The notes: generated by a model not told the origin, from the letters alone. A stretch of DNA of 51,127 bases from Candidatus Gastranaerophilales bacterium (GCA_944323275.1 CALUSA010000007.1:1-51127), one strand, 5' to 3'; shown: positions 34,489-43,801, numbered from the stretch's first letter. A program made the numbers and translations.

Positions 34489-34629
34489 ACAATTTGTTCA
34501 AACAAAATTATATAATAAATCAAGAAAAAAATCACGATTTAATATCAGGGATTTATATCTTAGTTTACACTAAAAGAAGCTAAAATTTTTTATAGCAAAA
34601 ATTATATTTACGTGTTTTATTACATTCAA

Positions 34630-35199
34630 ATGAACAATACAGTATCTTTCGGTGCAAAATTTATACGTGAACTCCCGATAAAAAAATATTCATATACAGA
34701 CAAAGTCTATAAAGATGATGTTGCGAGTCTTGTTGAGCTTGAGCCACAGAATGTTGATGATTTAAAAGCTCTTGAAGATATCGCAATAGATTTTGGCGGT
34801 GATACTTATGTTAACAATATCTTTGTGGATGCAAAGCTGAAGGCAACTGCAGACAGAAAAGATACTAAATTTAAAATACTTGCACTGACCATCCAGACAG
34901 ATTCATTTGATAAATTAAATTCCGGCGCAACACTTGGTGTTGCTAAAATTTCTAAAATAAAAGAAAAAGAAATAGAACTTGAGTATTTACAGGTACATCC
35001 ACGTTTTGTTTATTCTTTCGGTCCTGCGTTTGTTAAACATACAGGCAGTGCAATAATTGATTATCTAAAACTTATGAATGACAAAATATGTTTGATAGCT
35101 TCTCCTTCTTCTCATATTTTTTATAAAAAAAACGGGTTCAAAAAGCTTTCTCAAAACGGAAATCATATGATATGGGTAAAACATAATAATGTAAAATAA
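34630..35199 (+). CDS. GNAT-like acetyltransferase with N-terminal Phe motif
   Basis: About 189 residues. The C-terminal half looks like a GNAT acyltransferase: LEYLQVHPRFVYSF..KHTGSAIIDYLKLM corresponds to the acetyl-CoA strand and helix region, and IFYKKNGFKKLS to the FYxxxGF motif. The usual Q/RxxGxG/A loop is not clear, so activity is uncertain. The N terminus (MNNTVSFGAKFI) carries the S-F-G-A motif shared with unknown proteins here. ATG 34630 is chosen over the upstream frame start at 34612 because it places the motif where the others have it. Confidence 0.65.
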   Translation: MNNTVSFGAKFIRELPIKKYSYTDKVYKDDVASLVELEPQNVDDLKALEDIAIDFGGDTYVNNIFVDAKLKATADRKDTKFKILALTIQTDSFDKLNSGATLGVAKISKIKEKEIELEYLQVHPRFVYSFGPAFVKHTGSAIIDYLKLMNDKICLIASPSSHIFYKKNGFKKLSQNGNHMIWVKHNNVK

Positions 35200-35216
35200 A
35201 AAACATCTCAGAAATC

Positions 35217-36506
35217 TCAATGCTGTTTAAGCAGGTTGATTATTTCTTTAACAGAGTAAATATCTTTTATCACAACAATATTACAGGACAATTCCTGCTG
35301 AACCTGTTCAACTGTAATGTCATCCAGAAAAACCTTGCTGAAGGGACGCAGCATTATCGACGGAATAACAAGATTTTGCACATTTTTGACTTTAATCTGA
35401 TTTATCAGGTCACGACCTGTTATCAGTCCTGCAACCGTAACATTGTCACCGAAAAATTCATTTTTTAGTTCAATAATTTCACAATTACAGTTTTTTATAC
35501 TGTTTAAAGCATCTGAAATCTCTTTAAAAATTTTAACTGCGCTTTGAGATACGGCAAAACTCAGGTTAAGCGGCTTTTTTAGTTCCAAAGGCAGTTTCTT
35601 TTTATGTTTTTCAAAATCATCAAGCAAAAGCCTTATGGCTCCGACACCGTCTTCAAGCTGGGCAAAATTTCCGTAATATTTTTTATCGGGAATCGGGTAG
35701 TCCGCTTTAATAAAAAATTCGTCGCTTGCCATTGCAAGGTGTTTTTTTACTTTTATATTAAAATTTTCAACCTGTTTGATTACGTGCAGGGCATTTTCTT
35801 TTGTAAAAGTTTTAAGACTGTTTTTATGAAAACGGGTAATGCCGACAGGCACGATTGCTATGGATTGTATAACAGATTTGAAGTTAACAAAGTCGTTTAG
35901 CGTTTTTTCCAGTTCTTTTCCGTCATTGTATCCGGGGCACAGTACAATTTGCGCATGAATTGGAATGTCCGCTTTTTTGAGCCAATTCAAATCTTCTATA
36001 ATATTCGCTGCTTTCGGGTTGTTAAGCATTTGTGCCCGCAGCTGAGGGTTTGTTGTATGTACTGATACGTATAACGGTCCCAGATGCAGGTTTTCAATAC
36101 GTTCTCTGTCTTTTTTCGTCAGGTTTGTCAGCGTAACATAGGTGCCCTGCAAATAAGAAAGCCTGTAGTCATCGTCTTTTATGTATAAGGATTTTCTTAA
36201 TCCGTCGGGCTGCTGGTCTACAAAACAAAAAATACAATGGTTTGTGCAGGGTTTAATCCTGTCAAAGACAGCAGATTCAAATAAAATACCCAAATCGTCA
36301 TCAAAATCTTTTTCTATCTCAAAAATTTCAATATCTCCGTTTGTGCGTTCCAGTTCAATTTCCACATCTTCGCAGCACATCATATATTTGTAATCAATCA
36401 TATCCTGCGGCTTTTCACCGTTGATGGTCAAAATTTTATCGCCTATTTGAAACTCAAGCTCCTGTGCGATTGAATCATTAATAATTTCGGAAATAACCGC
36501 ACCCAT
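35217..36506 (-). CDS. DUF512 protein with PDZ-like and radical-SAM domains
   Basis: The 429-residue protein begins with a PDZ-like domain (~1-60). A radical-SAM-type cluster motif CTNHCIFC follows (Cys87, Cys91, Cys94), then a TIM-barrel-like part and the C-terminal DUF512 domain. It should hold a 4Fe-4S cluster and cleave SAM, but the substrate is unknown. The family is common in Firmicutes and cyanobacteria. Its ATG overlaps the stop of the PadR regulator gene (TAATG), implying translational coupling. Confidence 0.88.
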   Translation of the reverse strand: MGAVISEIINDSIAQELEFQIGDKILTINGEKPQDMIDYKYMMCCEDVEIELERTNGDIEIFEIEKDFDDDLGILFESAVFDRIKPCTNHCIFCFVDQQPDGLRKSLYIKDDDYRLSYLQGTYVTLTNLTKKDRERIENLHLGPLYVSVHTTNPQLRAQMLNNPKAANIIEDLNWLKKADIPIHAQIVLCPGYNDGKELEKTLNDFVNFKSVIQSIAIVPVGITRFHKNSLKTFTKENALHVIKQVENFNIKVKKHLAMASDEFFIKADYPIPDKKYYGNFAQLEDGVGAIRLLLDDFEKHKKKLPLELKKPLNLSFAVSQSAVKIFKEISDALNSIKNCNCEIIELKNEFFGDNVTVAGLITGRDLINQIKVKNVQNLVIPSIMLRPFSKVFLDDITVEQVQQELSCNIVVIKDIYSVKEIINLLKQH

Positions 36507-37024
36507 TAGAGATTCTCCTCTATATTTCTGATAAAAATTTTATAGTTTTCAATATCGGTTATGTTCTTTTTTAAAAGTGCCAGCTGGTATTTGTCAAAGG
36601 TTGTATATTCATCATCAAGAGCGTTTTTTAAATCCAGCTGCAGGGATTCCATTTTGATTAAAATATCGTTTATAAAGGTCTGTTTTAATTCGTCGTCCAG
36701 CAATGACATAACAGCAATACGGGTTTGAACTTCCGTAAAAAATTGGGTCGGATTTTCACTTAGCGGTGTAAAAAACAGGTCGTGAAATTTTTTTGTCCAG
36801 TGCATTGCCAGTCCGTAGTATGTGGATTTTTTTCCGCCTTGAGAATAGTCATTCCTTATAGTCACAACATTTGCCTTCAAAAGCCGTTTTAGTGCAGGAT
36901 GGATTGTGCCAATACTCGGTTTTGTGAAATATCCGAATTTTTCTATAATATCAGAACGCAGCGAATATAAAGTGCGTTCACGGTTTTTAGCTTTCAAACT
37001 ATATAAAATCAAAAGTTCTATCAT
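36506..37024 (-). CDS. PadR-family transcriptional regulator
   Basis: The 172-residue PadR-type regulator has an N-terminal winged helix: LLILYSLKAKNRERTLYSLRSDI, IGTIHPALKRLLKANVVTI and the wing KKSTYYGLAMHWTKKF. A C-terminal helical dimerisation domain follows. It shares one base with the start of the DUF512 gene, so the two are one unit. Ligand unknown. Confidence 0.85.
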   Translation of the reverse strand: MIELLILYSLKAKNRERTLYSLRSDIIEKFGYFTKPSIGTIHPALKRLLKANVVTIRNDYSQGGKKSTYYGLAMHWTKKFHDLFFTPLSENPTQFFTEVQTRIAVMSLLDDELKQTFINDILIKMESLQLDLKNALDDEYTTFDKYQLALLKKNITDIENYKIFIRNIEENL

Positions 37025-37150
37025 ATTTATAGGATATCATGAAATTTTATAATGAGAGATTCAGGCTTTGAGATAATTAAGTTTATGATAATAGCAAAAA
37101 AATTTTTGCTGAGGTTTTATCTTAGCAGTATTATTAACAGGAAGTCGCTA

Positions 37151-37717
37151 ATGCAAATAAGTTTTAAAGGTATAAAAAATCCGGGTGCATACACTCATCA
37201 CCAAAGATACGCCCAGTCAGTTTCAACAGGCGGTCAAAGTTATATTTTACCCAAAGGTCGTTCAATTACTTTCCACTGTGAACTTACCAATAATGGCGGC
37301 AAGGATTTAGACGAGTTTAAGGATATTTTAAGGGCTTTTCCTAACAAATATAATCCGAATTCGCTTACGGTCGGTTATGAATGGTTTATAAATCCTAATA
37401 ACGGACAAAAAAATCGCCTTTATTTTATTAATAATAACCATATTGAGTTGAATGAAGTAACTTTCAACGTTTTTAATAAAATATTTAAACTAATGAAAAA
37501 AATTTCTTCAATGCCACGTGAACAAATCATTATTAATAATTCTTATTTGACAACTCCTGAGGCTAAGGATGCATTTTTAGAATACACGGCATACAATACA
37601 ACACCGGATATCTATAAAATTCTTAATGAGGCGCATAACAGGGATAATGTCCTTGCGGGAGCAAAGCTTATGGGCAAAAAATTTGCAAATGCTCTTACGG
37701 CTTATGTATTAAGCTGA
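37151..37717 (+). CDS. Unknown protein with N-terminal SFKG motif
   Basis: About 188 residues from ATG 37151, preceded by GGAAG. The longer frame from 37052 adds a hydrophobic stretch without a ribosome site, so I consider it untranslated. The start MQISFKGIKN shows the motif at residues 4-7. The rest is soluble mixed structure (TFHCELTNNGGKDLDEFKDIL, NRLYFINNNHIELNEVTFNVFNKIF) with Asn-rich segments. No known family. Confidence 0.68.
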   Translation: MQISFKGIKNPGAYTHHQRYAQSVSTGGQSYILPKGRSITFHCELTNNGGKDLDEFKDILRAFPNKYNPNSLTVGYEWFINPNNGQKNRLYFINNNHIELNEVTFNVFNKIFKLMKKISSMPREQIIINNSYLTTPEAKDAFLEYTAYNTTPDIYKILNEAHNRDNVLAGAKLMGKKFANALTAYVLS

Positions 37718-38168
37718 TTATTTCTTATTAAAAAGAAATAATCAAAAAAAAAGAGGCTTTTTTTAATAGCCCCGTGTTTTAAATACCTATTTTCCCGTTC
37801 CTTATATGTTTTAAGTTTATTAGAATCTATTAGTCTAGTTTGTTTTTGTTTTGTTTATCTCTTGTATCTATATAAAGTATATAAAAAGAAAATAATTGCC
37901 TTTGCTTTTTTTCGTAAAAATTCAAAGTGTTAAGAAATATTACAAAAAGGCAAGATTAGTATATACTTTTTTGTGTTTCAGGTCATAATTTTTCAAATTA
38001 GTATATACTGCGTGTATAAAAAATCAATTGTAACAAAATGTTAAGGATGTGATAAAAACAGAAAATCACATTGTTTGATAGTCTGTAAATGCTTGTATTT
38101 AGTATCACGCTGATATTAATTGTCTAAATATTGTAACAGATGCTGCACGGTCTTTTATCAACATAAAT
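37718..38168. other. Gene-free spacer between converging genes, with two AGTATATACT palindromes
   Basis: The 451-base gap lies between two 3' ends. It opens with a TTATTTCTT/AAGAAATAA hairpin (37721-37745 region) and an A-rich/T-rich stretch that may end the + strand gene. Two copies of ATTAGTATATACT (37955-37967 and 37997-38009) are spaced 42 bases apart, and each holds the perfect palindrome AGTATATACT. No convincing small gene or known RNA was recognised. Confidence 0.5.
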
Positions 38169-39494
38169 TTATATGTCTAAATATTTTTTTAATTCCCATT
38201 CTGTAACCTGTTTTCTGTAATCATTCCATTCTTTTTGTTTTGATGTCAGGAAATTTTCAAATATGTAATCCCCGAGTGCAATACGTGCAACATAGCTTTT
38301 TTCAAATTCTTCAAGTGCACTGAAAAGATTTCTCGGCAGGGATTTAATTTTTCTCTGTTTAATTTCGTTACTTGAAAGTAAAAATAAATTTTTTTCAACG
38401 GGAGCCGGCGGTTCGGTTTTATTGCGCAATCCGTCCATGCAGGTTTGCATAAGAACAGCAAAGGCAAGATACGGATTCATGCTGAAATCAGGCGAACGCA
38501 GCTCAAATCTGGTTGATTCCCCTTTCTTTGCCGGTATTCTTATAAGAGCACTCCTTGTAACCGCTGACCATACCACATAAATAGGAGCTTCGTAATCTTT
38601 TACAAGACGTTTGTAGCTGTTAATTGTCGGATTAAACACCGCTGATATTCCGCGGATATTTTTTAAAACGGAACCGATAGAATAAATTGCATTATTTGAT
38701 AACTGATACTGTGCATTTTGTTCAAAAAAAGCGTTCTTTCCGTTTTTATCTGTTAAAGAAACATTTAAATGTAAGCCCGAACCATTTTGTCCGTAAACCG
38801 GTTTAGGCATAAAAGATGCAACAAAACCGAAGGTTTTTGCTATTGTTTTTGTAACAAATTTAAAAGTTATGAGTTTGTCAGCGGTTTTTAGTATTTCATC
38901 ATAGCCCAAATCTATTTCGTGTTGGAACGGTGCACCTTCATGATGTATTGCCGAAATTTCAAACCCCATTTCTGTGAGTGTCATCATAATTTGGTTAAGT
39001 ATATCATCGTATTTATGAGATAGGTTTACATCATAGTAGCCTGTTTTTTCTTCGCCTTTTATTATGTTATTGTTGCCATCGGTTTTAAAAAGAAAAAATT
39101 CTGCCTCCGGTCCGATATTCATTGTGTAGCCGTACTGTTTTGCATTGTTTATAATACGTTTGAGGTTGGAACGTGGACATCCTGCAAAGGGGGTACCGTC
39201 AGAATTGTGTATGTCGCATATCAAACGAGCAGTGTTTTTTAATTTTGATACTTTAAAAGGAAATATTAAAAAAGTTGATTTGTCGGGGAATAAACGTAAA
39301 TCCAGCGTTTCGTTATCCCTGAAACCGCTTATTGTTGAACCGTCAAACATTATTTCATTGTTTAAGATGTCGTCAATTTGCAATGAAGGAATCTGCAGTG
39401 ATTTTATCCCGCCGTTTATATCTATAAATTGCAGAAAAATTGTTTTTATATTTTCTTTTTTTATTAAAGCTTTAATTTCTTTGTCTGACGGCAT
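38169..39494 (-). CDS. glnA: Glutamine synthetase, type I
   Basis: About 441 residues of GSI, which makes glutamine from glutamate, ammonia and ATP. Motifs are FDGSTISGF, NIGPEAEFFLF (metal ligands), IHHEGAPFQHEID, SFMPKPVYGQNGSGLHLN, NPTINSYKRLV and SALIRIPAKKGESTRFELRSPD. The length and NGSGLHLN resemble the short Firmicutes-type GSI-alpha (Bacillus has NGSGMHCN). ATG 39494 is chosen because GGATAA precedes it; the frame could start at GTG 39512. Confidence 0.94.
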   Translation of the reverse strand: MPSDKEIKALIKKENIKTIFLQFIDINGGIKSLQIPSLQIDDILNNEIMFDGSTISGFRDNETLDLRLFPDKSTFLIFPFKVSKLKNTARLICDIHNSDGTPFAGCPRSNLKRIINNAKQYGYTMNIGPEAEFFLFKTDGNNNIIKGEEKTGYYDVNLSHKYDDILNQIMMTLTEMGFEISAIHHEGAPFQHEIDLGYDEILKTADKLITFKFVTKTIAKTFGFVASFMPKPVYGQNGSGLHLNVSLTDKNGKNAFFEQNAQYQLSNNAIYSIGSVLKNIRGISAVFNPTINSYKRLVKDYEAPIYVVWSAVTRSALIRIPAKKGESTRFELRSPDFSMNPYLAFAVLMQTCMDGLRNKTEPPAPVEKNLFLLSSNEIKQRKIKSLPRNLFSALEEFEKSYVARIALGDYIFENFLTSKQKEWNDYRKQVTEWELKKYLDI

Positions 39495-39548
39495 ATAACA
39501 ATTATCCGACACGTATCAGATAAAGGTCAAGTAAAAAATTTGATATAG

Positions 39549-40037
39549 TTAACTGTCTGCAAAATAAGAATTCGTTGAAAAGAGTTTAGCAAAATAACTT
39601 TTTATCCTGTCCAGAATATTATTTTTCTTTGATTTACGGTGAGTAAAGATATCTCCTGCGTGGTGTTTTAAATTTGGCTCGTGCTGCATGGTCAAATCTA
39701 TGTTTCGTTTCCATTCTCCTATTGTTTCCAGATTTTGTGCAATATATTTTATTCCGTTTTGAAAATTTCTGCCAACATAGGTAATTTGGTGCTCATGCAT
39801 ATTTACACCGCCGATTTTATAAGGATGTTTGTACTGTGTATTGACACGAAAAAGCACATTTCTTTTGTTATTATAAAAGTTCAGTGAAATAAAATGGTCT
39901 ATTGTGTTATTAGCCGTATGGTGCTTGAGAGTATGTATAATGTTTCTGTACTCTTTTGCGTACTCCCGTGCGGTTTTATTGGTAAAATAAACTTTACCTT
40001 TAAAATTTTGCGAATATTTATTCTGTTTTATCTCCAT
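39549..40037 (-). CDS. Unknown protein with N-terminal NFKG motif
   Basis: The 162-residue basic protein has QNFKGKVYF (motif residues 11-14) near the start. The remainder is His- and Asn-rich (IIHTLKHHTANNTIDHFISLNF, HEPNLKHHAGDIFTHRKSKK). No signal peptide, membrane segment or known family. It is the last gene of a three-gene operon, starting two bases after the stop of the 582-residue membrane protein. All three products carry the motif. Confidence 0.7.
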   Translation of the reverse strand: MEIKQNKYSQNFKGKVYFTNKTAREYAKEYRNIIHTLKHHTANNTIDHFISLNFYNNKRNVLFRVNTQYKHPYKIGGVNMHEHQITYVGRNFQNGIKYIAQNLETIGEWKRNIDLTMQHEPNLKHHAGDIFTHRKSKKNNILDRIKSYFAKLFSTNSYFADS

Positions 40038-40039
40038 AA

Positions 40040-41788
40040 TTACATTGCGCTGTAAAAAGCACCAAAGGTTTTTGTATTTGCATTGTTCGGCACGAATTCG
40101 TTATTAAGCTTCATTTTATCAGTAATAAGCTCCTGCTTCGGATTTTGTGTTTTAGCCGTTTTTTTATTCTCACAGTATTTTGTAATTGCGATGTTAAGCT
40201 TTGGAATGCCTACGCCGAGTACAACACCTGAATAAATATAACCGAGCATCTGGGCTGCGTTTTTATATTTAAGTTTAGATAATGTTTCTTTAACGAGTTT
40301 TTGTGCTTCAGGTGTAGCACCTTCTTGTTTTGCTGCTGCTTTTAATTCCGTAATAAGTTTTCTGAACGGAACTGCTTTGCCGTTTTCGCCGATTGTATTT
40401 ATACCAAGCTTTTTAAGCGCAGGGAATAAAATTTCTTCGTGAGTTTTTTCAACGGAGTGTTGTATAAACTTCCACGTACCTTTGCCATACTTAGCTTCAT
40501 CATAGTTGATTATACCTTTGTTAAAGGCTTTAGCGGCAAGCTTAGACACAAAACCGCCTAAAATCAACCAGTTTGCAAAACCCAAAGAATCTTTAATTGC
40601 AGATTCTCTGGCTTCGTTTTTGTCACGTGCGGCAAATATACGGCTCATAATAGTCATACCGTATATAAATTTAAATTGATTGATAGTCGGCACCATGCCT
40701 TTGTATTGCAGATTAGAAACAAGTTCTTTTGCTGCTTTAGGCAGGTTTGTATAGAGTTCTGACGGTTTTTTGAGGATTGTTGCAATCATGGCTGATCCCA
40801 TACCCACACCGAGAATGAGTTTTGCAATCTTAAAGCCCAAAGAATGATCCGGTTCTCTGCCTTCAACACCGACAAATCCGTCTGAACCCGTACGTTTTTT
40901 GGTAAGGTATCTGTTGATAGGCTGTGCTGACATACCTACGGCAACAGGGAATGCAAGACCTGCAGCAACCGTTGCAGCTTTTTTGTTCTTAATTCCTTTA
41001 AGGAATTTTTCAAGGTCCTCAACTATTGCAGTTTTGTCATTCTTTGCTTTGTCAATAACAGCTTTAAGCATAGAATTGGCATTGCCTGTCAAATCCTTTA
41101 TAGGTGCTTCTATAGCATCTGTATTATTTTTAATTACAACACGATATGTTGAACCTGCACCTGTTTCACCTGTAATAAGTTCAGAAATTTTTGCCATTGC
41201 AGAATCCGGAACTTTATATTTTTTAGCTCCTTCTTCAACCATTATTTGCGTAGCTTTTTGGACTGTTTCCTCAGAAAGCTTTTTCCAGACCTGTTCACCG
41301 TCTGTTGTATTAAAACCTTCTACGCTTCTAAAGAATGTTTCCCAGTATTTTTTAGCATCATAGCCGTTTGTTTTGTCTGCGCTTATATTAACAAACTCTT
41401 TAAAAGTGTCTATTGCATTGGAATCCATAAACATAAGGTGGGCTTTTACGCCGTTAGCCCTGTTAAATGCTGCCGATACGGCATAACCTGCACCGAGTCC
41501 GACAATACCGGCAAGAGCGTGGTTTATTGTACCTGAGGATTCTCTAAATCCTGTTTCCATGCCGGCATCTTTTGAACGACCGAAATCAACAAGGGTTCTT
41601 GGCATAACCATTGAGAAAAAGTCAACAAAGCAAGCACCTATGGCAGGGCTGGTATTAAGAAAATTTAGAGCCTGTGTTCCCATTGCACCGAGGCTTTTAA
41701 AGCTCGGGGTGTTGTTTTTATTAGTATTTAACGGGGTTGAATATTTTAATGTTTTCGGTTGTTGAGTTTGTGTAATTTGCGATAGCAT
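40040..41788 (-). CDS. Large membrane protein with SFKS motif, paralogue of its upstream neighbour
   Basis: The 582-residue protein has an Asn/Thr-rich N-terminal tail ending in SFKS (29-32). A conserved DFFSMVMPRTLVDFGRSKDAG..FRESSG block follows, then several hydrophobic stretches (~90-110, ~270-290, ~325-345, ~400-420, ~525-545). It shares with the 543-residue neighbour the PRTxVD...RESSG block, a PINRYLTKKRTG-like segment, PTxxQ...SR..A..DKNE, and a C-terminal KTFxAF. The repeated hydrophobic segments suggest a multi-pass envelope protein or a long amphipathic secreted protein. Family not recognised. Confidence 0.75.
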   Translation of the reverse strand: MLSQITQTQQPKTLKYSTPLNTNKNNTPSFKSLGAMGTQALNFLNTSPAIGACFVDFFSMVMPRTLVDFGRSKDAGMETGFRESSGTINHALAGIVGLGAGYAVSAAFNRANGVKAHLMFMDSNAIDTFKEFVNISADKTNGYDAKKYWETFFRSVEGFNTTDGEQVWKKLSEETVQKATQIMVEEGAKKYKVPDSAMAKISELITGETGAGSTYRVVIKNNTDAIEAPIKDLTGNANSMLKAVIDKAKNDKTAIVEDLEKFLKGIKNKKAATVAAGLAFPVAVGMSAQPINRYLTKKRTGSDGFVGVEGREPDHSLGFKIAKLILGVGMGSAMIATILKKPSELYTNLPKAAKELVSNLQYKGMVPTINQFKFIYGMTIMSRIFAARDKNEARESAIKDSLGFANWLILGGFVSKLAAKAFNKGIINYDEAKYGKGTWKFIQHSVEKTHEEILFPALKKLGINTIGENGKAVPFRKLITELKAAAKQEGATPEAQKLVKETLSKLKYKNAAQMLGYIYSGVVLGVGIPKLNIAITKYCENKKTAKTQNPKQELITDKMKLNNEFVPNNANTKTFGAFYSAM

Positions 41789-41807
41789 ATATAATCCTGT
41801 TTGTTTT

Positions 41808-43439
41808 TTATTTATTTTTGTCTAACATCATACCAAACGCCTGAAAAGTTTTTTTGTTGCCGGTTAAATTTAAAGACGGGTAGGTGTGGAAACTGTTATA
41901 TCTTTCAGCCATTTCTTTCTGGACTTTTCGTTCCGTCTGCTTTCTTACATACCAGGGTACTAACATGCCGAGTATGAGCATTGAAAATCCGAGAGAAGCA
42001 CCTTCGCAAACATATCTGAGTCCTTTAGCCTTTTTAGATACTTTTGCGGCTTCAGAGAAGGTTTTAAGCTCTGTTCCGCTTGCCCAGTGTGCAAGATTTT
42101 TACCGAAATCAACGATTGGTTTGTTTGATTTTTTCGGAGCATTTTTAGTATAGTTCAAAAGCGGAACTTTTGTAAGCTTTTGAATAAAATATCCTACACC
42201 TTTTGCAACATAATCACCTAAGAAATATAAACTGCAGAAGGTTGCAATATCACGCCAGGTAACTTCATGCAGCTCGTTTTTGTCTTCGGAAGCAAGCATA
42301 CGGCTTGCAAATGTAGAGGTTGCAATCCATCTGCACTGATCCATTGTCGGCATATTTTTAGTGAACTGCAGACCTTTTAAAATGTTTGACAGACTTGATT
42401 TGTCTTTTAGTGATGCGTATGCCACGCCTGCCATAAGAGCTGCAGCACCTATTTTTTGCAGCCAGAAAGAAGATTTTTCCTTCGGCTTCATTTCTCTTTT
42501 CTTTTTCTGTGTGCCAAAATCTTTGTAAATAGGGGCACCTTCCTGACCGGAAGTTTTTCTTGTAATCCATCTGTTTATGGACTGCATTGAAGCTGCAAGC
42601 GGAATAACAATAGCCAAGCCCAGAAAACTTTTTTTATTGATGAATCTTTTTGATTCTTTGAAATAACCAGCAAGTTCTTTTTGGACTGCTTTTGCAACTT
42701 CTTGAGAGCGGGAGCCTGAAAGTTTGCCGGCTTTAAAATCCTGTGTAACCTGTCTGATTGCACTGCGTTTGTGTTCTAAAAAGTCTTGACCGACATCCAT
42801 TGCGTCACGCAACAGTGTGTGTAAATCAGCATGGTAAGTTTTGCCTGCAATTTGAATATGTTTTGAAGCACCTGTCATCTCGAGAACTTTTTTCTCTAAG
42901 TTTGACACAGCTGCAGCTTTTTCTTTTTTTGTTGCCAGTTTGTTAGCCATTGTTCTGGCAAATTCCATACGTTCGTTTTCAAGGTTAATGCCCTTGAGCG
43001 GTTTCCATTCCCGTCCGTTTAAAACGCTGATATCATCTAAAAGCTTGTTGGTAAAGCTCCTTGAGCCGCCTTTAGCTTCAACAAAATGTTTGTTTAATGT
43101 TGTGATAGCATCTTCGTTAGCCCATTTTGAAGCCATGCCTTTGTCTTTTGGGTTAACAAATTCGAGCAGCTTTGCAACGCCGTAAACAATAAAGCCGGGT
43201 ATCAGGCAGTTTACGATAAGTCCTGAGGATTCTCGTCTGAAGGTTTCTGCAGCGGCGAAGCCGTTTGTTTTTGCGTCTACCCAGGTACGTGGCAAAATAG
43301 CCGTGGCAAGGTCAATGATGGAAACATTTATAATTTCCGGCGGAATACCTTTAAAAGCCTGACGGCTTTCCTTGCGTGTTTTTGCCTCTTGAATATTATT
43401 ATTTCTGTAAACTTCTTTAGGTTGAATACGTGTAATCAT
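41808..43439 (-). CDS. Large membrane protein with AFKG motif, paralogue of the next gene
   Basis: The 543-residue protein carries QAFKG (28-31) after a polar N-terminal tail, then ILPRTWVDAKTNGF..FRRESSG. Hydrophobic segments (LIVNCLIPGFIVYGVAKLLEF, IGAAALMAGVAYASL, GFSMLILGMLVPWYV) alternate with charged loops. It matches the downstream 582-residue protein along its length: PRTxVD, RESSG, INRWITRKTSGQEG, PTMDQCRW..SRMLASEDKNE and a terminal KTFQAF. The two genes are 19 bases apart and arose by duplication. Divergence is high, suggesting distinct roles or a heteromer. Confidence 0.76.
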   Translation of the reverse strand: MITRIQPKEVYRNNNIQEAKTRKESRQAFKGIPPEIINVSIIDLATAILPRTWVDAKTNGFAAAETFRRESSGLIVNCLIPGFIVYGVAKLLEFVNPKDKGMASKWANEDAITTLNKHFVEAKGGSRSFTNKLLDDISVLNGREWKPLKGINLENERMEFARTMANKLATKKEKAAAVSNLEKKVLEMTGASKHIQIAGKTYHADLHTLLRDAMDVGQDFLEHKRSAIRQVTQDFKAGKLSGSRSQEVAKAVQKELAGYFKESKRFINKKSFLGLAIVIPLAASMQSINRWITRKTSGQEGAPIYKDFGTQKKKREMKPKEKSSFWLQKIGAAALMAGVAYASLKDKSSLSNILKGLQFTKNMPTMDQCRWIATSTFASRMLASEDKNELHEVTWRDIATFCSLYFLGDYVAKGVGYFIQKLTKVPLLNYTKNAPKKSNKPIVDFGKNLAHWASGTELKTFSEAAKVSKKAKGLRYVCEGASLGFSMLILGMLVPWYVRKQTERKVQKEMAERYNSFHTYPSLNLTGNKKTFQAFGMMLDKNK

Positions 43440-43801
43440 AACTGTTAGTCTAACTAGTGTCTTTTATATCTGCTTTAATAATTAGGTGAGATGTACCTTT
43501 ATGATATGAAAGACCTGATATAAATACAAATCCCGTGAAAAAATAATTTGCTAGTTAAAATTGTAAAAAAATACGAACCTCTTTTTAAAGAAGTGTTTTT
43601 TTATTTAACAATACAAATATTTTTTAATTAATATGTTATTTGGTTTAAAATTTTATTTTCGCAAAACAAAATATTATATTAAATTCAACTTTACAAAAGT
43701 TTACAAAATAATTTGTAAACAAACCTTTACATTTTAAACAAAATCATTAAAGTTTATTTGTGTATTTGCCGATATAAATACTGTAACCAATTACAGGGAT
43801 T
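43440..43801. other. Regulatory spacer upstream of the 88-residue protein
   Basis: Very AT-rich 362 bases. The only strong element is the palindrome at 43699-43720; a TATAAA box lies at 43773-43778. No gene seen. Confidence 0.5.
43699..43720. promoter_or_regulatory. Perfect 9-4-9 palindrome, probable operator
   Basis: GTTTACAAA (43699-43707) and TTTGTAAAC (43712-43720) pair exactly around ATAA. TTTACAAAAG just before it and AAACCTTTACA after it look like extra half sites. Being 53 bases before the TATAAA box of the next gene, it fits an activator or repressor site. Confidence 0.5.
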
